A DNA stretch of 12,239 nt from Methanomassiliicoccaceae archaeon. GTDB lineage: Archaea; Thermoplasmatota; Thermoplasmata; Methanomassiliicoccales; Methanomethylophilaceae. The translations under genes and the position numbers were made by a program. Position 1 is the first letter of the stretch, and each line of letters begins with the position of its first letter. Below, piece after piece: positions 1 through 7,462 of this stretch. Under the pieces are notes generated by a model. It searched no databases. It saw only the letters and a program-made list of their open reading frames with translations, and was not told the DNA's origin. The stretch covers positions 1 through 12,239 of the forward strand of contig JAIRTZ010000073.1 of the NCBI GenBank assembly GCA_031254685.1, read 5' to 3'.

Positions 1-10
1 CAAAGAGAAC

Positions 11-19
11 CTAATATAG
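11..19 (+). promoter_or_regulatory. Possible archaeal TATA box for the DUF4011-family gene
   Basis: The A/T-rich element CTAATATAG lies about 65 bases before the inferred ATG at 84. An archaeal TATA box would place the transcript start near position 40, leaving a leader of about 45 bases that contains the ribosome binding site. The match is imperfect and the window begins just upstream, so a promoter outside the window is equally possible. Confidence 0.3.
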
Positions 20-70
20 GTCGGTGACGTTTACTCCCCTAATACGCGCAAACACGCAATTAAAAAGAGC

Positions 71-76
71 GGGAGG
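71..76 (+). promoter_or_regulatory. Shine-Dalgarno site that decides the start at 84
   Basis: GGGAGG lies 7 bases before the ATG at 84. A GTG at 24 opens the same frame 20 codons earlier but has no purine-rich site in front of it, and the extra codons would run through this site. The residues after the ATG at 84 lead directly into a recognisable beta-rich domain. I therefore take 84 as the start. Confidence 0.8.
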
Positions 77-83
77 CAGTCGG

Positions 84-3000
84 ATGGGAATAATATTGGA
101 GGCTGTCGTAAGCCCGGCCATCAGTGCGGCGACGCAGGAGAACATACCTGTGATCAAAAGCCTGGTCGTGGGCAACGATTCTGACGGGGTTGTAGAGGAC
201 ATCAAGATAGTGATAAGGCCGGACCCCTTGTTCGCGAACGTCAAGATGATCAACGTGAGGAGCATCGGCGCGCACGAGAAGGTGCGCATAAAGAATGCCG
301 ATCTCGTGCCCGTTGATGCATTCCTCTCGGAACTCAAGGGACGCATCGCAGGCACCGTAATGATATCCGTTGAGAAGGATAACGAAAAACTGATCGAACG
401 CGGATACGGACTGACGATATTAACGGAGGACGAATGGTACGGCACCGCGTTCCCCGAGATGACATCCTCCTTCGTCACTCCGGACGATCCCGATGTTTTA
501 AGGATAACGGGCAACGCGGCGAAGCTCCTGCATACTTGGACCGGGAACGCGGCAATGGACAGATACGCATCGTCCGACAGGGCGCGCGTGAAGAAGGAAG
601 TGAGCGCGATATACGGCGCGATGCAGCAGTTCGATATCAAAGGTTCCGCGATGCCCGCGGACTGGAGGAAGGGCTGCAGGATATCCTCCGCGAACAAAAT
701 GATAGACCGCAATACGGGAACGCAGTTCGATCTTACGTTGCTGATGGTCTCCTGCGCCGAATCCGTGGGCCTCAATCCGGTGATGATCTTCACTAAGAAA
801 AGCGTCACCGCCGCGATCTGGACGGACGATACGACATTTTCGGAAACTGTGCAGACAGACATCGCATTGCTGGCGAAGCACATACGCGACGGCTCCCTGA
901 TGCTCGTTGACTGCGAAGGCGTTACGTCAAACAAAAGAATGGACATAGAGATGTCCGAGACGTCCGCGAAAAGGTCCTTGCTGAACGAGGCCGATTTCCT
1001 GTTCGCGCTTGACATAAAATGCTCAAGAGGGAACGCAAGACCGGCATCCCCGAAGATGAGGGATAAGACGGCGGCGGCCGACGGGAAGGACGCGGCGGCG
1101 CAGAAGAGTTCGGAGACCGCCGCGAAGGTCCCGGACACAGCGCCGGCGATGAACGAGCTCTCGAAGCGGGAGCGCTGGGAGAAATGTCTCCTTGACCTGT
1201 CGTTCGGGAACGAACTGCTGAGCATGCGCATGGACGATACGTTACTTCCGATAATGACCAACAACCTTGCCGCGCTGAAGGACGCGCTCACTAACAATGA
1301 GGTCAGGATACTTGGAAGACCTGCGGAATGGGACAGCTACATACTGAACGAGGCGCCGTTCGAGGTATCGAAGTACGTGGGACGCCACGAAGTGCTCATA
1401 GAGCAGGAATTCAGGAACAAGACGTTAAGGTCGCCGTACAACGAGAAGGAAGTTGACAAACGGCTGACGAACATGCACCGGATATCGAAGAACGATGCGG
1501 AGAACTGCGAGAACTCGTTATACTTCGTATTCGGCATCCTGAAGTGGCATGATGCTAACGGGCGCGTTATTTACGCGCCGCTGGCGCTGGTCCCCGCAGA
1601 GGCCGTCGCGGTACCCGGGAACGGGAGCATACGCGTCAGGGTGAGGGATGACGACCCCGTTGTCAACAGGACGCTGCTTGAGAAGATCAGGCGCACGTAC
1701 GGGATAGACATACCCGCCGATCCGTTACCGACGGACAGGACCGGTGCCGACACCGAGAAGTTATTCCGGATCGTAAAGAATTCGATAAGGACGATAGACG
1801 GCGCCGATATAATCGAGGGTGCGTTCATCGGGATATTCAGACCGGAACGGTACGGCATATGGAATGACCTGAGAAGCCATTCGAACGCACTGTTCTCCAA
1901 TAAGCTGACAAAAAGCCTGATGGAGGGGAAGCTCGCATGGGACCCGATATCCAAGGGCGACGACCACAAACGGCTGATGCTGATCTATGAGGCGGACGCC
2001 TCTCAGCGGAACGCCGTGAGGGCCTCCGCATCGGGAACGTTCGTGATGCGCATGCCTCCCGGAACTAAAAAGATACGAACGATATGCAACATGGTCTCCG
2101 ACGCGATATACGGCGAACGGTCGGTGCTCGTGATCTCCGAGAAAGATGTTGTCCTCAGAAATATCAAACAGCGTATGGATGACGCGGGCATAGGGAAATA
2201 CTGCCTCCGCCTGCATTCGGGGAACGCGGATAAAAGAAAGATGCTGGACCAGCTCAGGAGCGTCACCGATCACGCGTCCGATTCCTATGTTCCCGAATTT
2301 CAGGCAAAGGCGGACGTTATCGAAAAGATGCACAGGGACCTCAGCGGTCCCGTACGGTCCCTGCATCGGATGACAGATTCCGGGATGACGCCGTATGAGA
2401 TCATTCTGCAGTACGACAAGGTGAAGGATAAAAAGACCGACACGATCGAATTCCCGGAAGGATTGGTAAATGCGATGGACCCCGGGTCCGTCGAGAGATG
2501 GACGGTGCTTGTGAAAGAAATGATCATTGCGGCGAAAGCGCTGGGCCACCCGTCGGCGCACCCGCTTTCGAACATCGGGATGTCCGAGTTCGGGGCGAAC
2601 ACGAAGGACACGATATCCGATACGCTCGCCGGATGGATAGATTCGGCGGAGGAAGCGGAAGATGCCGCGTCCCGTCTGACGGCGTCGGTGAAGGTCGACG
2701 ATAAGAGATGCGACCTCATAGGTCTCGCATCCTCGCTGCTCGCGCTGAACGACATTCCCAAGGACGTGCTCGGAAGCGATCCCGTTTCGGCGATCAACGA
2801 CAAGATACGCGAACTCCTCGCATCCGTGAGACAGTCGTTCGACCTTCTCAACAACATGAGGAAAAGATTCGATATGAACGCGTCCGATGAGAACATCGCA
2901 TCTTTGGAAGAGCTGCACGAACGCATGACCAACGCGTTCGATGCGATACACGGCATCATACTGCCGGATGTGCGGGAAGATGTCCTTGAACATTACATCG

Positions 3001-5861
3001 CCGACATCCTTGACGCGAAAGATAAGATGAGACTCTCGTCGGCACTCCTCGAAAGAATGAGAACAACGTGGAAGGATTCCGCGATCTCGATCGACACCAA
3101 CGAATACATGGAAAAATGGAACTCCGTCAATGCAAAGAAATTATTGTCGGGGGCTTCCAAGAAAATGTTCATACGCGAATTGGCGGCCCATCTTAAGGAT
3201 ACGTCGGTGCCGTTCGATTCGCTGTACGATATGCTCGGGGTCGTTGAGGGATACGTCTCCACCACGGGCCTGCTGAAAAAATCACTCACCGCGCTCGATG
3301 TGCTCGGCGGCGGAACGTACTCGCCGATACGCAACGACTGCGACGCGTTGGAGAAGATCTATGACGCAGTCGATTCGAGATTGGATTCGCTTAACGGGTA
3401 CGGGAACGCGGACGCCATATGCAAACGGTACGCGGACAGCCCGGACGTGCAGAAGCACGCGTCCCGTTACCTTGCGCTGAGCAAAGAACTGTCGCAGAGG
3501 CGCAGGTCCGTCGGCACATTGCTCGGGGTGGACATCTCCAGGGCCGCGGAGAGCGACGACCTCAAAGGATGGAAGAAACTGTGCGAGAAATGGATGCGCA
3601 ACATCGACAGATTCGAGGAGATCGCATCGTGGAACAAATGCAGATCGTCGCTTGAGAAGGAAGGTATAGCGTGCGTCGCCGACGCATACGAGAAAGGAAT
3701 GAAACATGATTCCGTCATGACGTCGTTCAATGTCTCCCTTATGAGATATTTACGCGACTCGTACATCTCGCGCAGTCCGTCGCTATCCTCGTTCAATTCG
3801 AAGATGTACGATAACAGCGCGCTGAAATTCCGCGACGCGGCCGAGGAGTTCATCCATTACTCGAGGGCCGAGCTCGCCGCCGCCGCATCGTCGAGGGTGG
3901 CGGGATCCTCCGCGTCCCCCGCTCCGGACCTCGCATCGCTGAGGACCGCGATATCAACGTCCGGCAGAGGGATGACCATACGCGGCATCCTCGGCTCCGT
4001 GAAGGACATGTTCCGTCTCGTCTCGCCGTGCATGCTGATGTCGCCGCCGGCCGTTTCGAAATATCTCGGGCACGATGTTCAGTTCGATCTTGTCATTGTC
4101 GATGCGGCGCAAATGCCCACGCACAGGGCGGTCGACGCGATAACCCGCGGGAAGGCCGTCGTTATCATAGGCGATGATAAACAGACCCCGCCGAAGGTCA
4201 ATGACAAAGATAGGGAGGGCATCATGAACGACTGCCTTTCGGTACAGGTGCCGAGATGCGACCCCGAATGGAGCTACAGGCCCGAGGACCTCGCCGAATT
4301 CACGAACTCCGCGATCTACGGGAAGGCGATGGGCACGTTCCCGCCCGCTTCAAAAAGAGTACAAAAAATATCCGTGACATACGTCAGCGGACGTTACGAC
4401 AGGAACCTAAGACAAAATGAGGCTGAGGCGGAGGCCGTTGTCAAAGAGACCGTCCGTCTGTTCAGAGAACGGAAAGAAAGAAGCGTCGGCATCGTTGCGT
4501 TCAGCGAGGGACAGCGCGATATCATTGAGGGACTGGTCGCCAAGGCGGCCGCAAAGGATGCGCAGATCGCTTCGGCGGTGAATAACGATTCGCTGTTCGT
4601 CAGATGCGCGGACGATGCGCAGGGGCATCAGCGCGATATCGCCGTGATCTCGCTGGGCATCGGTAAGGACCCTTCGGGAAAACTGCCGAACGACCTTCCG
4701 CCGTTCAGCAGGGCGAACGGTGAGAAACGATTGAACACCGCGCTCATGTGCGCCGACCGTGAGGCAATAGTGTTCTCATCCCTCAGGCCGTCGGACATCG
4801 CCGTCACCGAAGAGACGGCCGAAGGAGTGAGGACGGTAAAGGAACTGCTTGAGTACGCCGACGGCAAGACCGTTTCGGAGGGACACATCGTCGCCGATGA
4901 CGAGATATGCGGGCAGGTCGCAAAAGCGATAACGGAACGCGGGTACACCGTCCGCAGGAACATCGGAAAAACAATCGGCACCGTTGACATCGGTGTCGTC
5001 GACCCGCAGCACCCTGACGCGTACATTCTCGGGATACTCTTGGACAGCGGGCCGTTCATGCGTTCCGACGCGTTCGATTCCGAATTCGTGTTCAGGAACA
5101 TGCTCGCGCGCAACGGATGGGCGCTCCACCGCGTCTGGACGACGGATTGGCTGAACGGCAGGGATGCCGAGACGGAGAACATTGCGAAGGCGATCGAAAA
5201 AAGGATCGGCGATACGGAACGGTGGAACGCCAGGCCGCCGAGACAGCGGAAGTTTGACGTCAAGGTGATAACAAAGATGCCGGCGTCCGCGGCGAACGTC
5301 ACGAAACGCTGCGTGAGGAAACAATACGTCAAAGCGGAGCTTGAGGAGAAGACGATGAGCCTCGAGGCGTTATTCTCGAACAGCAGCAGAAAGATGATAG
5401 AGCGCGATATACGGGCGGTCGTGAACATTGAGTCCCCGGTCGCAGACACCGTGGCGGCGCAGCGGCTTGCGGACGCCTACGGGATACGCAACGCGAAGCT
5501 TACCGAACACATCATTACCATGATCGCTTCCATGAACATCCCGTCGACCGCGACGCCGCTCGGCGGAAGGATACTTTGGAAGGATGCCGATGACATTTCA
5601 TCATATAACGCGTACCGCGTTCCCGCCGAGGGCGGGGAACGGGATATGAACGAGGTCGCGGCGGAGGAGATAATCAACGCCGTAGCGGACATCGTCTTCA
5701 ACAGCCCCGGTATCTCCGTGGATGACGCCGTCGCAAAGGCGGCGAACATATTCGACGACCGCGGGGTGACCGATGAGGCGAAATTCATAATAACGGCGTG
5801 CATCGGCACCGCGATATCCGAAGGGACCGTCAGAAAGGACGGTAACGGGAACCTGATGTGA
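84..5861 (+). CDS. DUF4011/helicase/Vsr-like nuclease/DUF3320 family protein, apparently catalytically inactive
   Basis: 1925 residues, a normal length for this family. Domain order: beta-rich domain (about 5-110); transglutaminase-like domain (about 125-330); Ala/Lys-rich linker (330-360); DUF4011 from 361; superfamily 1 helicase core (about 635-1580) with a long helical insertion; Vsr/MTES_1575-like nuclease (about 1615-1690); DUF3320 C-terminus (about 1760-1925). Fold landmarks are kept: Q641 of the Q motif, CMLMSP at 1316, GDDKQ at 1363-1367, YR at 1398-1399, the block after motif VI (FSSLRPSDI), and HRVWTTDW. Catalytic positions are changed: Walker A reads MPPGTKKI (657-664) where GPPGTGKS is usual; Walker B reads DAAQ (1340-1343) for DEAS/DEAQ; motif V is QGHQRD for QGxERD; motif VI has C1556 for Arg. 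Q214 and S240 replace the transglutaminase Cys and His. Active relatives are thought to act on foreign DNA; this one more likely binds or senses. Consensus motifs are recalled, not aligned here. Confidence 0.9.
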   Translation: MGIILEAVVSPAISAATQENIPVIKSLVVGNDSDGVVEDIKIVIRPDPLFANVKMINVRSIGAHEKVRIKNADLVPVDAFLSELKGRIAGTVMISVEKDNEKLIERGYGLTILTEDEWYGTAFPEMTSSFVTPDDPDVLRITGNAAKLLHTWTGNAAMDRYASSDRARVKKEVSAIYGAMQQFDIKGSAMPADWRKGCRISSANKMIDRNTGTQFDLTLLMVSCAESVGLNPVMIFTKKSVTAAIWTDDTTFSETVQTDIALLAKHIRDGSLMLVDCEGVTSNKRMDIEMSETSAKRSLLNEADFLFALDIKCSRGNARPASPKMRDKTAAADGKDAAAQKSSETAAKVPDTAPAMNELSKRERWEKCLLDLSFGNELLSMRMDDTLLPIMTNNLAALKDALTNNEVRILGRPAEWDSYILNEAPFEVSKYVGRHEVLIEQEFRNKTLRSPYNEKEVDKRLTNMHRISKNDAENCENSLYFVFGILKWHDANGRVIYAPLALVPAEAVAVPGNGSIRVRVRDDDPVVNRTLLEKIRRTYGIDIPADPLPTDRTGADTEKLFRIVKNSIRTIDGADIIEGAFIGIFRPERYGIWNDLRSHSNALFSNKLTKSLMEGKLAWDPISKGDDHKRLMLIYEADASQRNAVRASASGTFVMRMPPGTKKIRTICNMVSDAIYGERSVLVISEKDVVLRNIKQRMDDAGIGKYCLRLHSGNADKRKMLDQLRSVTDHASDSYVPEFQAKADVIEKMHRDLSGPVRSLHRMTDSGMTPYEIILQYDKVKDKKTDTIEFPEGLVNAMDPGSVERWTVLVKEMIIAAKALGHPSAHPLSNIGMSEFGANTKDTISDTLAGWIDSAEEAEDAASRLTASVKVDDKRCDLIGLASSLLALNDIPKDVLGSDPVSAINDKIRELLASVRQSFDLLNNMRKRFDMNASDENIASLEELHERMTNAFDAIHGIILPDVREDVLEHYIADILDAKDKMRLSSALLERMRTTWKDSAISIDTNEYMEKWNSVNAKKLLSGASKKMFIRELAAHLKDTSVPFDSLYDMLGVVEGYVSTTGLLKKSLTALDVLGGGTYSPIRNDCDALEKIYDAVDSRLDSLNGYGNADAICKRYADSPDVQKHASRYLALSKELSQRRRSVGTLLGVDISRAAESDDLKGWKKLCEKWMRNIDRFEEIASWNKCRSSLEKEGIACVADAYEKGMKHDSVMTSFNVSLMRYLRDSYISRSPSLSSFNSKMYDNSALKFRDAAEEFIHYSRAELAAAASSRVAGSSASPAPDLASLRTAISTSGRGMTIRGILGSVKDMFRLVSPCMLMSPPAVSKYLGHDVQFDLVIVDAAQMPTHRAVDAITRGKAVVIIGDDKQTPPKVNDKDREGIMNDCLSVQVPRCDPEWSYRPEDLAEFTNSAIYGKAMGTFPPASKRVQKISVTYVSGRYDRNLRQNEAEAEAVVKETVRLFRERKERSVGIVAFSEGQRDIIEGLVAKAAAKDAQIASAVNNDSLFVRCADDAQGHQRDIAVISLGIGKDPSGKLPNDLPPFSRANGEKRLNTALMCADREAIVFSSLRPSDIAVTEETAEGVRTVKELLEYADGKTVSEGHIVADDEICGQVAKAITERGYTVRRNIGKTIGTVDIGVVDPQHPDAYILGILLDSGPFMRSDAFDSEFVFRNMLARNGWALHRVWTTDWLNGRDAETENIAKAIEKRIGDTERWNARPPRQRKFDVKVITKMPASAANVTKRCVRKQYVKAELEEKTMSLEALFSNSSRKMIERDIRAVVNIESPVADTVAAQRLADAYGIRNAKLTEHIITMIASMNIPSTATPLGGRILWKDADDISSYNAYRVPAEGGERDMNEVAAEEIINAVADIVFNSPGISVDDAVAKAANIFDDRGVTDEAKFIITACIGTAISEGTVRKDGNGNLM

Positions 5862-5886
5862 ACTTAACCGATGAGAGGACGATGAC

Positions 5887-6585
5887 ATGGACGAGAACGA
5901 ACTGAAAGGGATAACCCCGGAGACGATGCGGACGCTGACCGATCTCGGGATCAAGCTCAGCAAGATCCGGAAACGCTACAGGTCGATCTATCTCATCGCG
6001 ATGATCGCGCTGATAATGATGACCGCGATAATCGTATCCGTTCTCTTCTTTTCAGACTCGGGCACCGGAATAGGTTCGCCGTCCACATTCATCACGATCG
6101 CGGCGGTCGCCGCCATCATCCTGTGCATGAACACGAGCGACAAAGCGATACGCTTCCTTTCAAGACCGCTGAGGGAACTCGAGGATGAGTTCGAAGCGAT
6201 GGTGAACAGGGCGCGTTCCGAGATCGTCACGGCCCCGAAGAAGGGCCTGAACGAGATATACGAGGAACTTCAGAGATATGATAAGCTCAGGGGAAAGATG
6301 ACCGCGGATGACGAATGGATAACGATACGTTTCCATAAGTATCTCGATCTGCAGATAAACAGCGACATATGCCGTCTCATCGGCATAACGCAGTATTATT
6401 ACGGAACGGAAGAACTTACCGCGTTCATTGACGAATTATTGTACGAAGGGGTGGTCTTCTTCCAGGACAGCAGAACGGGGCGTTCAAAGATACTTCCCGG
6501 CAGCGATCTGCAGAAACTCATGATGAAGAAGAACAAGAAAGGATGCAGGGTGTTCTCCGCGATGACTATCTACGTTGACAAGTGA
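5887..6585 (+). CDS. Two-helix membrane protein with a cytoplasmic C-terminal domain, unknown function
   Basis: 232 residues; not recognised. Two hydrophobic segments (about 34-56 and 66-84) are flanked by basic clusters (KIRKR before the first, KAIRFLSRPLR after the second), so both ends should face the cytoplasm with only a short external loop. Residues 95-135 are charged and probably a coiled coil. Residues 142-205 alternate helices with a beta hairpin (VVFFQDSRTGRSKIL) and could be a winged-helix-like domain; a Lys-rich stretch (209-219) follows. The gene begins 25 bases after the DUF4011-family stop, with GAGG 8 bases before its ATG, so the two are almost certainly cotranscribed. The membrane anchor, possible nucleic-acid-binding fold and shared operon suggest a partner for the large protein; this is inference. 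Base composition matches the upstream gene. Confidence 0.85.
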   Translation: MDENELKGITPETMRTLTDLGIKLSKIRKRYRSIYLIAMIALIMMTAIIVSVLFFSDSGTGIGSPSTFITIAAVAAIILCMNTSDKAIRFLSRPLRELEDEFEAMVNRARSEIVTAPKKGLNEIYEELQRYDKLRGKMTADDEWITIRFHKYLDLQINSDICRLIGITQYYYGTEELTAFIDELLYEGVVFFQDSRTGRSKILPGSDLQKLMMKKNKKGCRVFSAMTIYVDK

Positions 6586-6646
6586 GCGCATCCGCGAAGA
6601 GATATCAACGTATCAGAAGGTATCCGGCCCCTGAATTGCAGCATAA

Positions 6647-6673
6647 TATCTTAGGAAAAAAACACCTAAGATA
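6647..6673 (-). terminator. Hairpin with oligo-T between convergent genes
   Basis: TATCTTAGG (6647-6655) and CCTAAGATA (6665-6673) form a perfect 9-bp stem around a 9-base loop. Read on the - strand the loop holds seven consecutive T (6662-6656), and archaeal termination is driven by oligo-T on the coding strand. It lies 49-75 bases past the stop of the - strand TOPRIM gene, so it probably ends that transcript. The + strand has no comparable T run for the membrane-protein gene. Confidence 0.5.
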
Positions 6674-6696
6674 ACACCTAAGATAACACCTAAGAT
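6661..6696. repeat. Three perfect tandem copies of a 12-base unit
   Basis: The unit AACACCTAAGAT occurs at 6661-6672, 6673-6684 and 6685-6696 without mismatch or spacer, followed by a degenerate fourth unit (6697-6708). Each copy carries CCTAAGAT, which can pair with the single ATCTTAGG at 6648-6655. The array lies in the noncoding gap between two convergent transcripts. The short unit without spacers rules out a CRISPR array. Confidence 0.9.
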
Positions 6697-6721
6697 AATA
6701 CACAAGAATTCATCAGAAATC

Positions 6722-7462
6722 TTACATTCGATCCGTTTCAAGAAAGCGCCCGGGGCAATAATCGACAACGCTGAAAAGAGATGTATTGAGAACGAATACG
6801 TATCCGTCCTCTTTCATTCTTCTGTCCTGTTCCTTCAATATGTCTATACCCTCCCAAGATCCGAACTCTTCGACGGACGGCAGCTCGAATTTGCCGTTCA
6901 GGATATAATTTGCCTTTTTGAGATGCATAGCGATCAGCGCCTCGAATATTTCCGAACTGTAACTCTTTACATCCCTCAGCGGTATGTGGCATTCGTTTCC
7001 CACGATGCGTTTGTAATCGGAGAATTGCGAAACCGCCGCGCATCTCTCTTTAAAGTCCGGATCATCCATCGATCTCAGATGTCTGAATGATTCCAGCATG
7101 GGATAGTTTATGTACAGTTTTCCGTCATTCGCAGAATCATTGAAAAACTTCAGCATCTTTTCCAGCCTGAAAATGCTGGCCCTTTCATCGTGCATATCCA
7201 TGTCGAACACAAGAAAAATGTCAGTGAACCGCCTCTGCAGTTTTTCCTTCTCCTGCGGATCGTTCTCTCTGGATAATAAGTGGTGCAGAAGGTCCAGATC
7301 CTCATCGATATCATCCCCGTCAAATATCTCGCCCATGAGCACATGGATGTTCGTCTTGTAAGAGTATATCTCGATACCGTCCTTTCTGTATCTTCTCCAG
7401 AGGCTTTCCAGGAAACGAGGTTCCGCCCTTGATCCTTCGGTTATGAATAGGGCATTACTCAT
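6722..7462 (-). CDS. TOPRIM-domain protein of an ATPase-TOPRIM defence pair (AriB/AbiLii/RloB-like)
   Basis: 246 residues. The N-terminus LFITEG supplies the TOPRIM glutamate (E9), and DIFLVFDMDMHD supplies the paired aspartates (D87, D89), so the metal-binding core looks complete. A later YPMLESF (120-126) resembles the conserved NxP-E segment of these proteins. In PARIS, AbiL and RloAB-like systems such a protein is the toxic nuclease effector, held or licensed by an ABC-type ATPase encoded beside it; that role here is inferred from family and neighbour. The ATG overlaps the end of the ATPase gene by 8 bases and is preceded by GGGGAG with a 4-base spacing, so translation is probably coupled. 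Whether it belongs nearest to PARIS, AbiL or RloB cannot be settled by eye. GC content is visibly lower than in the neighbouring large genes. Confidence 0.8.
   Translation of the reverse strand: MSNALFITEGSRAEPRFLESLWRRYRKDGIEIYSYKTNIHVLMGEIFDGDDIDEDLDLLHHLLSRENDPQEKEKLQRRFTDIFLVFDMDMHDERASIFRLEKMLKFFNDSANDGKLYINYPMLESFRHLRSMDDPDFKERCAAVSQFSDYKRIVGNECHIPLRDVKSYSSEIFEALIAMHLKKANYILNGKFELPSVEEFGSWEGIDILKEQDRRMKEDGYVFVLNTSLFSVVDYCPGRFLETDRM

Noticed and set aside
24..83. Upstream GTG start extending the first gene by 20 codons
   Set aside because: The extension runs through the GGGAGG site and has no ribosome binding site of its own.
11..1297. Long open frame of 428 codons on the - strand
   Set aside because: It lies opposite the DUF4011-family gene, its translation is Ser/Ala-rich without a recognisable domain, and it is the complement shadow of a GC-rich coding frame.
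1761..2993. 410-codon open frame on the - strand
   Set aside because: Opposite the helicase-like region; Arg/His-rich composition typical of a shadow frame, no start signals.
4628..5449. 273-codon open frame on the - strand
   Set aside because: Opposite the nuclease part of the large gene, Ser-rich, no domain and no promoter or ribosome site seen.
84..5861. Considering the large gene a decaying pseudogene
   Set aside because: The frame is uninterrupted over 5.8 kb, codon use is like that of neighbours, and non-catalytic family landmarks are preserved in every domain.
6661..6708. Tandem repeats considered as a CRISPR array
   Set aside because: Unit is 12 bases with no spacers, and no cas gene is present.
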